This document shows, in pieces, positions 44,262 through 57,780 of a stretch of DNA of 64,000 nt. Position numbers and translations under genes: made by a program. Positions within the stretch are counted from its first letter, which is position 1. Each line of letters starts with the position of its first letter. Source of the stretch: Dromiciops gliroides (lineage: Eukaryota > Chordata > Mammalia > Microbiotheria > Microbiotheriidae); the NCBI RefSeq assembly GCF_019393635.1, contig NC_057861.1, positions 656,979,724-657,043,723 of the forward strand. Reading direction: 5' to 3'. The notes beneath the pieces were generated by a model. It saw only the letters and a program-made list of their open reading frames with translations, did no database searches and was not told where the DNA came from.

Positions 44262-45238
44262 TTATGGTTCTCTAGGGTCTTGTATTTGAAAGTCACATTT
44301 GCCATTCAGTTCAGGTCTTTTCATCACAAATATCTGAAAGTCTTCTTTTTCATTAAAGTCCCATCTTTTCTGCTGAAAGATTATGATGAGTTTTGCTGGA
44401 TATGTGATTCTTGGTTGTAATACCAATTCCTCTGCCCTCTGGAATATCATATTCCATGCCCTCCAATCCTTTAATGTAGAAGCTGCTAGATCTTGTGCTA
44501 TCCTGACTAGGGCTCCACAGTACTTGAATTCTTTCTTTTTAGCAGCTTGCAATATTTTCTCCTTGACCTGAGAGCTCTGGAATTTGGCTATAATATTCCT
44601 AGGAATTTTCCTTTTGGGATCTCTTTCTGGAGGTGATCAGTGGATTCTTTCAATTTCTATTTTAGCTTCTTCTTCTAGAATTTCAGGGCAATTTTCCCTG
44701 AGAATATCTTGGAAGATGGTGTCTAAGCTCTTTCCTTGATCATGGTTTTCAGGTAGACCAATAATTTTCAACTTATCTCTCCTGGACCTATTTTCCAGGT
44801 TGGCAGTTTTTCCCAGAAGATATTTCACATTGCCCTCTATTTTTTTTATTCATTTGGATTTGCTTTATTGTGTCTTGGTTTCTCATAAAGTCACTGGCTT
44901 CCATTTGTTCAATCCTCATTCTTAGGCAATTATTTTCATCAGAGAGCTTTTGGTACCTCCCTTTCCATTTGGCCAATTTGACTTTTCAAGCTGTTGACTG
45001 TTTTCTCATGTCTTTCCTGCATCACCCTCATTTCTCTTTCCATTTTTTCCTCTACCTCTCTAACTTTATCTTCAAAGTCCTTTTTGAGCACCTCTATGGC
45101 CTGAGACCAATTCATATTTTTCTTGGAAGCTTTAGATATAGGGGCCCTGATGTTGACATCTTCCTCTGAGGGTGCCCCTTGGTCTTCCTTGTTACTGAAG
45201 AAACTTTCTGTGGTCCTCACCTTTCTCTGTCGGCTCAT
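44262..45238 (-). pseudogene. HAL1/L1 ORF1p, frameshifted
   Basis: The start ATG at 45236-45238 opens a 99-codon frame with the N-terminal segment and coiled coil (NMNWSQAIEVLKKDFEDKV). It continues in two overlapping frames (44976-44788, 44828-44637; LGKTANLENRSRRDKLKIIG) and a last frame 44552-44262 with the RRM/CTD end. At least three frameshifts or stops separate them. Family role: RNA chaperone of the L1/HAL1 RNP. Non-functional copy. Confidence 0.85.
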
Positions 45239-46369
45239 CTTGCCTTTCTTTTACTAGACTTTCAACTCCTTAAAGTGGGGCACTGTTTCCAGGCTGCAGT
45301 ATCCCAAGCTTAAGAAGTCCCAGGTGGTATGATTTAAGGAGAATCAGGTTCTTCTGGGGGGGGGGGGCGCCCTTCCTGGTCCTAGAAGACCCCAGACCAA
45401 CTTGCTAATCAACCAGCTTAGTGTGTTGTGATTGTTAGCTCTGAGGAGCCTGTGTCCCTCCCCCACCTGGGCCACTGCTACTCAAGCCTACCTCCTGGTT
45501 CTCAGCAGGGGTGAAAAACCCAAGTTCTGCCTTAGCACCAGCATAGAACCCTGTAGTCTCCCCCCTGCCCAGGGCTCAGCCCACTCACCAGACTGTGAGC
45601 TTAGTTCCAGACAACACTGGTGCTTCAGCTGATTCAGAAGCTTTGGGGGTCTTCTTCTCTGGTGAGGCCTTCCTGGGACTGGATCTGTGTCAGGGTGATT
45701 GTGGGGTTGGGCTCGACTCCTGTATTAGCACAGCAGCTCCCTCCTTCTGACCTTCCAAGCCATTCTTGGTTAGAAGATGATTTCAGCACATTCTTCTGTG
45801 AGTTTTGCTGCTCCTGGTATTTTCCTGTGGTGTTATTTGGATATTTTTTGGAGCGATCGTGTCATGAGTTTGGGAGCTCCCTGCCTTTCCTCCGCCATCT
45901 TCGGGTGTGCATATTTTAGCCGTTAAGCCACAACTCTAGATTGTTTTCCAGAATGGTTGGACTAGTTCATAATGGACTTTACATTTTAATTAGAGATGCC
46001 AACACATATAGGAGAAGATAGCTTCAGGATGAAAAGAATAGCCCCAGCCATTAATGTTAGTATTCCACTAACATTGTATTAGTGTATCTGTCTTCCTTTA
46101 GCCCTTTTAATATTCACCAGTTTTTCTTTATCATTTAGCATAGAGTGGGGTGAAACTCAAATTGTTTTATTTGTTTTTTACTTACAATTAGTGATTTGGA
46201 GCAATTTTTCATAGAAATAATTGTTAATATATTTTAATTCTTTTGAGAATTTAATTTCCTTTGACCACTTATCCTTTGGGGAATGGCTCTTGATCTTAAA
46301 TGTAATGCTCATTACTTACATGTCTCAGATATCAGAACCTTCTTGGAGGTTTAATGCAAAAATTTTTTT

Positions 46370-46509
46370 TTTTTTGGTGAGGCATTTGGGGTCAAGTGAC
46401 CTGCTCAGGGTCACAACAGCTAGTGTCAAGTGTCTGAGGTTGGATTTTGAACTCAGGTCCTCCTCATTCCAGGGCCGGTGCTATATTCACTGTGCCACCT
46501 AGCTGCCCC
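46370..46509 (-). repeat. CORE-SINE, reverse
   Basis: Reverse copy with imperfect duplication AATGCAAAAATTTTT (46353 on) and AATGCGAAGATTTTT (46510 on). It splits an old L1 relic. Confidence 0.88.
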
Positions 46510-47104
46510 AATGCGAAGATTTTTTTCCAAATTGACTGTTTCTCTCTTTATCCTTACTATATTGATTTTGTTCTTGCAAAGGCTTTTCAATTCTGTGTAA
46601 TGAAAGTTATATGTTTTATCTTGTGTGACCTTCCATATCCCTTATTTAGGTAAGAAATCTGCCCTATTCATAACTGAAAAGTACCTGATTTCATTCTCTT
46701 CAGTTTTTAAAATAGTTTGACCTTTTATATTTAGATCATTTACATTCAGATCATTTGGATCTTATTATGATATATGGTTGTAAGATGTTGGTTTGAAGCT
46801 AAATTTCCACCATACTGCTTACCAACTTTCTCAAGCAGTTTTTGTCAAATAGAGAATCCTTCCCCTCATAGTTTATGTTTTGGGGTTTATTGAAAACTGG
46901 TTTACTGATCATAGGATTATAGATCTTGCGTGAAATGAGACCTCAGAAACTGTCTAGACCAACTTCTTCATTCTACAAATGAGGAAACTATGGTCCATAG
47001 AGAATATGTCTTGCTCAAAGTGACATGGGTAAGTAAAAGTCCAATAAAGGATTGAATTTATATCTTCTGACTCCAGAACCAGTGTTCTTTCTACTTTCCT
47101 GCTG

Positions 47105-47205
47105 TTACCAATTAATCAGTTAACATTTATTAAGTGCCTACCATATACCAGGCACTGTACTCTGTGCTAGGGATACAAAAAAAAAAAAGGCAAAAGACAT
47201 TCTTA
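47105..47205 (+). repeat. Short copy of the unnamed high-copy repeat
   Basis: 'acatttattaagtgcctaccatataccaggcactgtactctgtgctagggatacaaa' is the head motif only. Confidence 0.6.
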
Positions 47206-47429
47206 GTGGGGGGTAATAACATCTCCTCTACTGCCATATCTTTTAGATCCCTGACCATTGTCATTTGCTTTGTTGCTGAACCCTGAGGATGGATGGGCTA
47301 TTCTTTTCATCCTGAAGCTATCTTCTATATGTGCTGTCATCTCTAATTAAAATGTAAAGTCCGCGGGAGCACAGAGACTGCCTCACTTTTCTTTTGTATC
47401 CTCATTTTTATTTATACAGTGGATATTTT

Positions 47430-47665
47430 TTGTTGTTGAGTTGTTTTAGTTGTGTCAGTCTCTCTGACCACACTTAGTTTTCTTGGCAAAGATGCTGGAG
47501 TGGTTTGCCATTTTCTTCTACAGCTAATTTTACAGATGAGGAACTGAGGCAAACAGAAAAGTGACTTGGGTAGGGTCACACATCTAGTAAATGCCTAAGA
47601 CTGAATTTGAATGTAGGTCCTCCTAATTCCATGGCTAGCGCTTTATCCACTGTGCTACAGTGGTT
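47430..47665 (-). repeat. RTE-tailed tRNA-type SINE, reverse
   Basis: 'tagttgtgtcagtctctctgaccacacttagttttcttggcaaagatgctggagtggtttgcc' joined to the reverse CORE segment ending 'gctttatccactgtgctac'. Confidence 0.75.
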
Positions 47666-48030
47666 GTTGGCTCATGGTAAACATTAACTGATCATTCATT
47701 CATTCCTTCATTCATTAAACTCTGGAAGCTCGGTGTTACCTGTAGGAGCAAATTTGAATTCTTCTATTTGCTTTTTAAAGCCTCTTAAAACCTGGCTCCA
47801 ACCTTCCTTTTCTTACCTTATACATTAATTGTCTTCATTCATTCTATGGTCCTGCCATATTCTCCCTATTGTACATGTTGCTCCATTTCTTTTCCTTATG
47901 CCTTTTTTCCTACTTCTTATTTGATGTCAAGCTTCCTTATTATAATTTAAAAGGTTCAGATTTTTCTTTAATTATTGTTGTTCTTTCCATTTACACAAAT
48001 TGTAATTGTGTATGTTGGTTTATAATTTTT

Positions 48031-48185
48031 TTGTTTTGGTTTGGTTTTGGTGGGGCAGTGAGGGTTAAGTGACTTGCCCAGGGTCGCACAGCTAGTATGT
48101 GTCAAGTGTCTGAGGCCAGATTTGAACTCAGGTCCTCCTGAATCCAGGGCTGGTGCTTTATCCACTGCGCCATCTAGCTGCCCCT
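48031..48185 (-). repeat. CORE-SINE, reverse
   Basis: Near-consensus copy with 14-bp duplication GGTTTATAATTTTT at 48017-48030 and 48186-48199. Confidence 0.93.
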
Positions 48186-48199
48186 GGTTTATAATTTTT

Positions 48200-50059
48200 C
48201 TAAAGCAGTTTGGACAGAGTATTAGACTATGTATCTTTCTTGTTTTCATTTTAAAATCTTATAAATGAAAATTATAATAATATTGATTTGAGGTTTTTTT
48301 GTTGTGTTCATTTACATGATGTCCATTGTATATATTAGTTTGTCATTGTATATATTGATTTTTAATTTATGTTTCTGATAAAAATTTATCACTTGGATAA
48401 GATTAGAGAGATTGTGAACTGGGATCTTAATAGTTTTATGATGTTGCAAAATTTTGTACCATCTTGGTATCAACTTAGGACATTTTTATGTGTAGCAGAC
48501 CTTATGGATCCTCTCTCTCAGAATACTAGTCTTTGTAACAATCTGCAAATACAGAGTTTGTTGAAGGTTGTGAGATTGAGACAATATCTATCTCTCAAAA
48601 ACCTTCCTGACCAAAATTAAATTGCAATTAGTATTTAAAACAAAAGTTTCTATGCCATTGTAGTTCTTCATAACTACATCTACTTTCTTTCATAAAGTTT
48701 GGACATTACAGTTATTTTTAAGCAAGTTTAGGTTTTAAAGCTTCTCAGAGGCAGGGACTGTCACACACCTCTTCAGATCATCCTTGGTGTGTAAAACAGC
48801 ACTCACTAAGTGTTGCTTAATGATGATGATATTATTGTTATATTCTTTCTTGTTTTTTATTCTTAGTACATCATGATTTTTTTGCCTCATCTAATTCTAG
48901 CTTGTGAATAGTAATGTGGCATTTTGGGATGGTGGACTGTGAGCTCCAGTTGATTCTCCATATGGTCAGATTGAAAAAGATATTAATTACTGTCTTTAGT
49001 AATAACAATCATATGGCTTAAGTTTGTAGACTAGCACCATCTACTGGTAATGAGGAACAATAACGTATGATAATTCATGTTTGGAAGATTATATATATGT
49101 GTGATGTTTTAGACTTTTATAATTAAATTTCTGAGAAATATTAAGAATATTTCAGTGCATACAACATAAATATTTTACTTATTAGTTTGTATACCATGTA
49201 TTGATTAGTTTATCGATCACACCATTTCTACTTTCTCAACTGCCATACTAGTAATGTTTAACATTATTATTGCAGTTGGATTAAATGTGTGGTGAGCCCA
49301 TCATTCTATGGTTACCCCATAAAGAAGGATGCCCCATAATGAAGAATATTCAAAGAAACTATTATTATAAATACTACTATAGTAGTAACCAAGTTAGACT
49401 TTTATGTTATTTATTAATTTATAATTATTATTGTTGATGATTTGCCTGAGTAGGGCTTTTATGTTGAACTAATATGAGGTCTTTTTGGCTGACTGATCTA
49501 TGTAGGGGTAGGATAGGGGGATACAGAGCTATGAATTCATTAATATAGAGAACTCTCAGATGAGGATGCTCCCTCTACCAGTGCAGATCAACACCTTCTT
49601 TGCAGTTTATAGTCTTAGAGAATTGCCTACAGCACTGAGCAGCTAAGAAACTTGTCCAGGGTTACACAGCCAGAATATGTTAAAGGTGAAAACCTGATTT
49701 AATGATATTACTTGCAGAAGAAATTGAGTAGAATTTGTGAAGGAAGTTAAAAAAAAACACCTTAAAGAACAAATTCTTAAAGAAAAGAGCTTGCAATTAT
49801 GGGATATTTAAAATTTCCTTTTGGCTCCAAGATTGGATTAATCTAATTCTGTGTGTTCTAGCCCTGGACCCATCTTCCATCCCAATTCTTAGAGTTAACT
49901 GCCACGCTTCTTACAACTTCAGCTTATAATGGCCTAGGTTCTCTCTGTTCCATTAGTTTGGCATTCACTTCTTCCCAACTTGTATTACTTATCCCACCTA
50001 TGTGTTCACAGAACTATTTAAGAGGTTCATTCTTAGATCCAGTCTCTATTGTATGACTT
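48200..50059. other. Mostly unique intron sequence
   Basis: AT-rich, with scraps of L2 (about 48720-48830) and MIR (about 49610-49700). No exon, RNA gene or further element was recognised. Confidence 0.5.
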
Positions 50060-50649
50060 AAAAAATCATGAGGAATCGAAGATGGTGGAGAGAAGCCAGC
50101 GAGTTGCCTGAGCTTCTCTTTGGTTCACTCAAAAAGAACATTAAATCAAGCCTCTGCACAGATTCTGAAAATACAGAACCTGCAAAGAGACAGAGAGACA
50201 CAGTCTTCCAACCAGAGATAATTTAGAAGACGTCAGGAAAGGTTGGTCTCACTCGGGCAAAAGGGAGGCACAGCGCATTGCAGTGCAACGCAGCATGGAG
50301 GGGTTGGGGCAAATCAGTAGGAAACTGTAGACCACATCCGAGCAACTGAGGCCCCTGGATCCTGGCTCAACAAGCCGGTGGCGCAGCAGGCCAGTGGTGA
50401 AACCCACCAGCACCAGCCGAGAGGGCAGGTTACCACCTAGAGGGCCACCCACAGGACAGGCGTGACCAGGCCTGGCCATCTTAGCACGCCATGAGCAAGC
50501 CCAGGGTGGTGAGAAATCTACAAGTCATAGAGGCCTCAGTGGAGAAAGCCAGTGACACAGCCCCTATACCCCAACACAAGAAACTCGAAACAGGGACCCT
50601 GGTTCCTCCAGAGCAGACATCAACTTTAAAAAAAAAATAAGCTGCAATA

Positions 50650-51692
50650 TGAGTAAGAAAGAAAAAAGGAGCTCTTACTATTGAGAGCTTCTGTATCAAC
50701 AGGGAAGAGGCAAACACAAACTCAGATGAGGACAATACTCTCAAATTGCCTACATGTGAAGCCTCAAGAAGGAAAATGAATTGGTTTCAACAACAAAAAG
50801 CATTCTTGGAAGAGCTCAAAAAGGATTTTCAAAATCAGTTGAGAGAGGTAGAAGAAAAAATGGGGAGAGAAATGAAAGTAACACAAGAAAATTATGAAAA
50901 AAGAATCAGCAGCTTGGAAAAGGAAGCACAAAGATTGACTGTAAAGAAAATAATTCCTTAAAAAATTCATTTGACCAAATGGACAAAAGGTGTATAATCT
51001 CACTGAAGAAAACAATGCTTTAAAAATTAAAATTGGACAGTTGGAAGATAATGACTCTATGAGATACCAGGAATCAGTCAAACAGAATCAAAAGAATAAA
51101 AAAATAGAAGAAAATGCGATACCTCATTGGAAAGACAACTCACCTGGAAAACAGATCCAGGAGAGATAATTTGAGAATTATTGGACTTCCTGAAAGCCAT
51201 GATCAGAAAAAGAGTCTAGACACCATATTTCAGGAAATTATTAAGGAGAACTTCCCTCATATTATAGAATCAGAGAATAAAATAGTCATTGAAAGAATCC
51301 ACTGATCACCTCCTCAAAGAGACCCCAAAAGGAAAACTCCAAGGAATATTGTAGCCAAATTCCAGAATTATCAGGTAAAGGAGAAAATATTCCAAGCAGC
51401 CAGAGTTCATCCCATTCACATTCAATTTAAATATCATGGAGCCACAGTCAGGATTGCTCAGGACCTGGCAGCTTCCACATTAAAGGATTGCAAGTCTTGG
51501 ATTATGATATTCTGGAAGGCAAAGGAGCTTGGATTACAGCCAAGAATCTATTACCCAGCAAAACTGATCATTCTCTTTCAGGGGAAAAGATGGCCATTCA
51601 ATAAAATTGGGGACTTTCAAGATTTCCTGATGAAAAGACCAGAACTGAATAGAAAATTCGATCTTAACATAGAAGACTCAAGAGAAGTTTAA
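50650..51692 (+). pseudogene. L1 ORF1p, broken
   Basis: ATG at 50650 (MSKKEKRSS) is followed by an early stop. Open pieces at 50746-50961 (coiled coil, LKKDFQNQLREVEEKM), 51114-51305 (SRRDNLRIIGLPESHDQKKS, RRM start) and 51504-51692 (C-terminal domain, ending FDLNIEDSREV) give the whole ORF1p in order, with frameshifts between. RNA-binding L1 protein; non-functional here. Confidence 0.88.
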
Positions 51693-52289
51693 AAAGGTAA
51701 ACGGTGGGGAAAAAGTTACTCAATAAGGTTCAACTGTTTACATCCCTACACGGGAAAATAATACTTATAACTCTTGAGAACTGTATATGTATTTGGGCAG
51801 ACAGAAGGATTATACACAGTGGTTATAAATATAAATTATCTTTGATGTGATGATAGAAAGAAAATTAAGGGGTTAAAAAGGAGTTTATGGGGAGAAGAGG
51901 AAAGGGGAGGTGGAATGGGTTGAATTACATCATATGAAAGAGGTGCAAAAACTCTATTACAATAAAGGGAAAGAAGGGAGGGGTGAACATTGTTTCAACC
52001 TTGCTCTCACTAGATTTGATTCAAAGAGGTAATAACATACATTCATTTGGATAAAGAAACTTAGCTTATTCTTTAGGGAAATAAAAGGGGAAGGGGAAAG
52101 GTGGGGCTGATAGAAGGGAGGGCAGAAGCAAGGAAGAAAAGGGTAAGGAAAAAGGAGGGAGGGTGATAAAAGAGAGGATAGATGGAGGGAGACAGGGGTA
52201 AGAAGCAAAAGGTTGGTGAGGAGGAATTGGGTGAAAGAAGTGGGGGGAAAATACAAAGAGGGTAAATAGAATGGAGGGGAATAGACAGT

Positions 52290-55200
52290 AATGATAATTG
52301 TGAATGTGAATGGGATGAACTCTGCCATAAAACGGAAGTGAACAGCAGAGTGGATTAAAAACCAGAATCCTATAATATGCTGTTTACAAGAAACACATTT
52401 GAAACAGAGAGATACACACAGAGTAAAGGTAAAAGGTTGAAGCAGAATATATTATGCTTCAGCTGATGTTAAAAAAGCAGAGAACAATCCTTATCTCAGA
52501 CAAAGCAAAGGCAAAAATAGATCTAATTAAAAGAGATAAGGAAGGAAACTACATCTTGCTAAAAGGTACTTTAGATAATGAAGTATTATCAATATTAAAC
52601 ATGTATGGGCCAAGTGGTATAGCATCCAAATTCTTAGGGGAGAAGTTAAATGAGTTGGAAGAGGAAATAGATAGCAAAACTATACTAGTGGGGGATCTGA
52701 ATCTTCCCCTTTCAGAATTAGACAAATCTAGCCACAAAGTAAATAAGAAAGAAGTTAAAGAGGTGAATAGAATGTTAGAAAAGTTAGACATGATAGATGT
52801 CTGGAGAAAATTGAATGGGGATAGAAAGGAATATGCCTTTTTCTCAGCAGTACATGGCACATATTAAAAAATTGACCATGTATTAGGGCACAAAAACCTC
52901 ATAGTCAAATGTAGAAAGGCAGAAATAGTAAATACATCCTTCTCAGATCATGATGCAATAAAAATTACATGTAATAAAGAGACATGGAAAGGTAGACTGA
53001 AAAATCATTGGAAACTAAATAATTTCATTCTAAAGAATGAGTGGGTCAAATTAAAAAAATCATAGAAACAATCAATAACTTTATCCAAGAGAATGACAAT
53101 AATGAGACAACATACCAAAATCTATGGGATGCGGCCAAAGCAGTGCTTAGGGGAAATTTTATAACTCTAACTGCTTACATCAATAAAAAAGAGAAAGAGG
53201 AGATCAGTGAATTGGGCATGCAACTTAAAAAGCTAGAAAAGAACAAATTAGAAATCCCCAATTAAATACTAAATTAGAAATCCTGAAAATTAAAGGAGAA
53301 ATTAATAAAATTGAAAGCAAGAAAACTATAGAATTAATCAATAAAACTAAGAGGTGGTTTTATGAAAAAAAAAACCAATAAAATAGATAAACCATTGGTT
53401 AATTTGATTTAAAAAAAAGAAGAAAACCAAATTACCAGTATCAAAAATGAAAGGGGTGATTTTACCACCAATGAAGTGGAAATTAAAACAATAATTAGGA
53501 ACTATTTTGCTCAATTGTATGCCAATAAATTTGACAATCTAAATGAAATGGGTAAATATTTACAAAAATACAAACTGCTCAGATTAACTAAAGAGGAAAT
53601 AAAATCCTTAAATAAGTCCATATTAGAAAAAGAAATTGAACAAGCCAGTAATGAATTCCCTAAGAAAAAATCTCCAGGACCAGATGGGTTTACAAGTGAA
53701 TTCTACCAAACATTTAAGGAACAATTAATTCCACTATTATTCAAATTGTTTGGAAAAATAGGTGAAGAAGGAGTTCTACCAAATTCCTTATATGACACAA
53801 ATATGGTGTTGATACCAAAACCAGGCAGAGCCAAAACAGAGAAAGAAAATTACAGACCAATTTCCCTAATGAATATTGATGCTAAAATCTTAAACAAGAT
53901 ATTAGCAAGGAGATTACAGCAAGTGATCACCAGGATAATACACTATGATCAGGTGGGATTTATACCAGGAATGCAGGGCTGGTTCAACATTAGGAAAACT
54001 ATTAACATAACCAACCACATCAATAAGAAAACCAACCAAAATCATATGATTATCTCAATAGATGCAGAGAAAGCTTTTGACAAAATACAGCACCCATTCC
54101 TAATAAAAACGCTAGAGAGCTTAGGAATAGGTGGAGCTTTCCTTAAAATAGTAAACAGTATCTACCAAAACCCACCAGCAAGCATTATATGTAATGGAGA
54201 TAAGTTAGTGGGCTTCCCAGTAAGATCAGGGGTGAAACAGGGATGTCCATTATCACCTCTATTAGTTAATTTTGTACTTAGAAGTGTTAGCTTTAGCAAT
54301 CAGAGAAGAAAAAGGAATTAAAGGAATTAGAATAGGCAAGGAGGAAACAAAACTCACTCTTTGTAGATGATATGATGGTATACTTAGAGAATTCTAGAGA
54401 ATCAACTCAAAAATTACTTGAAACAATTAACAACTTTAACAAAGTATCACATAAAACATCAGCATTTCTATACATGACCAACAAAGTCCAGCAGCAAGAG
54501 AGAGAAAGAGAAATTTCATTTAAAGTAATGGTAGATAATATAAAATACTTGGGAGTCTACTTGCCAAGAGAAACCCAGAAACTCTATGAACATAATTACA
54601 AAACACCTTTCACACAAATCAAATCAGATCTAAATAATTTGAAAAATATCAATTGCCCATGGATAGGCAGAGCTAATATAATAAAAATGACAATTCTTCC
54701 TAAATTAATTTACCTATTCAGTGCCATACCAATCAGAGTATCTAAAAATCATTATATAAAGCTAGAAAAAAATAATAACAAAATTCATCTGGAAAAACAA
54801 AAGGTCAAGAATATCAAGGGAACTAATGAAAAAATGCACAGGAAAGTGGGTTAGCTGTACAAAGTCTAAACAGCTCTACTATAAAGTGGCAGTCATCAAA
54901 ACTATTTAGTACTGGCTAAGAAATAGAGTGGAGGATCAATGGAATAGGCCAGGCACAGGAGACACAGTAGTAAATGGCTTTAGTAATGTACTCTTTGATA
55001 AACCCAAAGACTCCAGCTTCTGAGATAGGAACTCTGTATTTGACAAAAACTGCTGGGAAAACTGGAAGATAGTATGGCAGAAATTAGATATAGACCAACA
55101 TCTTTCACCTTATACTAAAATAAGGTCAAAATGGGTACATTATTTAAACATAAAAGGTGATACCATAGGTAAATTAGGAGAGGAGGGAATAGTTTACCTT

Positions 55201-56060
55201 TCAGATCTTTGGAAAGGAGAACAGTTTATGACCAAACAAGAGATAGAGAATATTATGAAATGCTAAATGGATGATTTTGATTACATTAAATTAAAAAGGT
55301 TTTGTACAAACAGAAGCAATGCATCCAAAATTAGAAGGGAGGCAGACAGCTGGGAAACACTTTTTTGTAGCCAGTCCTTCTGATGATAAAGGCCTCATTT
55401 CTAAAATATAGAGAACTAAATCAAATTAATAAGAATGTAAGTCATTCTCCAATTGAGAAATGGTGGTTAAAGGATATGAGCAGGCAGTTTTCTGATGAAG
55501 AAATCAAGGCTATCTATTGCCATATGAAAAAATGCTCTAAATCACTATTGATCAGAGAAATGCAAATTAAAACAACTCTGAGGTTCCACCTCACATTTAT
55601 CAGATTGACTAATATGACAAAAAAGGAAAATAATAAATGTTGGAGAAGCTGTGGAAAAATTGGAACAGTAATGCATTTTTGGTGGAGCTGTGAACTGATC
55701 CAACCATTCTGGAGAGCAATTTGGAATTATGTCCAAAGGGCTATAGAGCTGTGCCTACTCTTTGACCCAGCAATACCACTCTTGGGTCTTTTTGCCAGAG
55801 ATCATCAAAAAGGGAAAAGGACCCACATGTTCAAAAATATTTATAGCTGTTCTTTTTGTGGTGGCAAGGAATTGGAAATTGGGGGATTGCCCATCAATTG
55901 GAGAATGACTGAACAAGTTGTGGTATATGAATGTAATGGAATTCTATTGTGCTGTAAGAAATGAAGAGCAAGCGGATTTCAGAGAAACCTGGAAGGACTT
56001 ACATGAACTGATGCTGAGTGAGATGAGCAGAACCAGGAGAACATTGTACACAGTATCAAC
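52290..56060 (+). pseudogene. L1 ORF2p (endonuclease / reverse transcriptase), broken
   Basis: Order along the + strand: endonuclease N-term (VNVNGMNSAIK near 52299), EN C-terminal part (52454-52867, ILVGDLNLPLSELDKS), linker (53041-53265), RT fingers and palm (53476-54321, [51 protein letters not shown]), the catalytic YXDD-equivalent FVDDMM at about 54363-54380 after a frameshift, thumb/connection (54372-54854) and C-terminal Cys region (55383-55964, CWRSCGKIGTVMHFWWSCEL). Numerous frameshifts and stops abolish function. In intact L1 this enzyme nicks target DNA and primes reverse transcription. Confidence 0.9.
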
Positions 56061-56315
56061 AACACTGTGTTGATCAGTTGTGATAGACTTGATTCTTCTC
56101 AGCAATACAATGGTCCAAGATAGTTCCAAAGGACTCGTGATGGAAAATGCTCTCCAAATCCAGAAAAAAAAAGAACTGTGGAATATGGATGCAGATTGAA
56201 CCATACTGTTTCTTTTGTTTTTGGTGCTGTTGTTTTTCTTTTTCGAGGTTTTTTTCCTTTTTGCTCTGAATCTTCTCTTATAACATGACTAATGCAGAAA
56301 TAGGTTTGATGTTAT

Positions 56316-56317
<2 letters not shown>

Positions 56318-56362
<45 letters not shown>

Positions 56363-56366
56363 ATAT
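56318..56366. repeat. (AT)n / (TATG)n microsatellite in L1 3' UTR
   Basis: Uninterrupted AT units with GTATGTATG at the right end. Confidence 0.9.
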
Positions 56367-56914
56367 AACCTATATCAGATTACTTGCTGTCTTGGGGAGT
56401 GGGGGAGGGAGGGAGGAAAATGTGAAACTAGAAATTTTATAAAAGCAAATGTTGAAAACTATCTCTACATGTAACTGGAAAATAATAAAATACTTTTATA
56501 ATTTAAAAAAATCACTAGGAATCAAGGAATCTTTAGGCAAAACCCCCTTGCTTGTACTTAAAGAACTCTAGTGAGGGAGAATCCAGTGTGGCCTTCTAGG
56601 GCAGTCTGTTCTACTTTTGGATGACTCTAATTGTTTATAAGTTTTTCCTTACATGAAGCCTCAATATGCTTCTTTATAGCTTTTACTTCTCATTGTTAGC
56701 ACTGCTCCCTGGGCTCAAGAAGAGCAAGTATATAATTTTTTCCACATTACATCCCTTTAGATATTTGAAGAAGACAGCAATTGTTCCCCTTAAATCTCTA
56801 GGCAAAAAAGCCCAGTTCTTTCAGCCATTCCTCTTATGGCATGAACTTGAGTCCTTTATCAGCCATCTTGATTGTCCTTCTTTGGATCATCTTCAGTTTA
56901 TCAATGATATTCTT

Positions 56915-57070
56915 TTTTTTTTTTTTTTTTTGCAGGGCAATGGGGGTTAAGTGACTTGCCCAGGGTCACACAGCTAGTAAGTGTCAAGTGTCTGAGGCCG
57001 GATTTGAACTCAGGTACTCCTGAATCCAGGGCCAGTGCTTTATCCACTGCACCACCCAGCTGCCCCACTG
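56915..57070 (-). repeat. CORE-SINE, reverse
   Basis: Near-consensus copy with 14-bp duplication TCAATGATATTCTT at 56901-56914 and 57071-57084. Confidence 0.93.
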
Positions 57071-57209
57071 TCAATGATATTCTTAAAATATGGCAACCCA
57101 GAGTGAATGCAATATCCTAAATGTGATCTGACCAAGAGAGAATACGAGGTTATATGCTTATAGGATAGAGATTTGTTCACAGCTAAATTTTTAGTTATCT
57201 GTTTGCTGC

Positions 57210-57780
57210 CACTGATGTCGTCATTTGTCTATTTTTAAAGAAGACCAGTGATATCATGGGTGATGTCTTAAGTCATGGATTTGGATTTATGTGAGGCAGA
57301 GTTTCACAAAGTCTTCAGTCTCACCCCCTCTTCCAGAATCATCAAAATCCAGTGGCAGAACAAAAGTCTAGATGACTGGTGATGGCTCGAGATGCAATGT
57401 CTTTAGTGTCTTCGATGTCTGACCAAGCTCTGAGCTTTCCATAGTGCCTGCTTCAGCTGCCTTCATGGCCATTCAGTGGAACAAATTGTTCTAATCTGTT
57501 CACCCCACCAGGGAAAGTCTTCACATGCTTGGAATAGGCATCCCCATAACTCATGGAAAGGTTTGAGGCCTGTCGGTTACCCTCAGCCTGGTTTAGCTGA
57601 TCTGCCAAGATGGCTTACCAGAGTGTGGCTGCTGCATATGCTAGAGTGTCTCGGAGCTACAGATGAGAGAGAGTTGAGTGAACGGTGTACACCAAAGGTG
57701 GATGAGTATCCTAGAACGTGGCTTGACAAGGCCTTTTATCAGAGGTTCTGGTCTTCCTGGAACATACCGTGCACCCACTG
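57210..57780 (+). repeat. Extended copy of the second SINE-like family plus unassigned sequence
   Basis: 57210-57420 matches the 6.76-kb repeat ('gaagaccagtgatatcatgggtgatgtctta', 'ggatttatgtgaggcagagtttcac'). The following 350 bp, G+C-richer with a 101-codon open frame (57476-57781), has no match elsewhere in the window. It may be the downstream part of the same element. Confidence 0.4.

Larger units (their letters stand above)
43007..45902 (-). mobile_element. Second HAL1 (half-LINE-1) element, reverse
   Basis: Flanked by a 16-bp duplication GGGTGTGCATATTTTA (42991-43006 and 45903-45918). A (TTTTA)n tail at the left is the reversed 3' end, and the 5' end is at 45902 (AAGATGGCGGAGG-type start). 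2.9 kb with ORF1 and a 3' region but no ORF2, as in the 30.0-33.9 kb element. The perfect duplication suggests a relatively recent insertion. Confidence 0.88.
42700..46920 (-). repeat. Old L1 3' end relic split by HAL1 and a SINE
   Basis: Antisense distal L1 text at 42720-43006 continues at 45919 ('gccgttaagccacaactctagattgttttccagaatggttgg') once HAL1 is removed, and again past the SINE at 46370-46509 to about 46900. It is the oldest layer of this stack. Confidence 0.65.
50078..56503 (+). mobile_element. Near full-length L1 retrotransposon, + strand, inactivated
   Basis: It has a 5' start (GAAGATGGTGGAGAGAAGCC), a 5' UTR, ORF1, a spacer, ORF2 with EN, RT and C-terminal parts, and a 3' UTR with AATAAA and A-rich end, about 6.4 kb in all. 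Imperfect target duplications are AAAATCATGAGGAATC (to 50077) and AAAATCACTAGGAATC (to about 56524). The mismatches and many stops make it older than the HAL1 at 43 kb. It provides the reference order for the truncated copies elsewhere in the window. Confidence 0.88.

Noticed and set aside
51957..52328. 123-codon - strand frame rich in Ser, Pro, Phe and Leu
   Set aside because: Complement of the purine-rich spacer between L1 ORF1 and ORF2 on the + strand.
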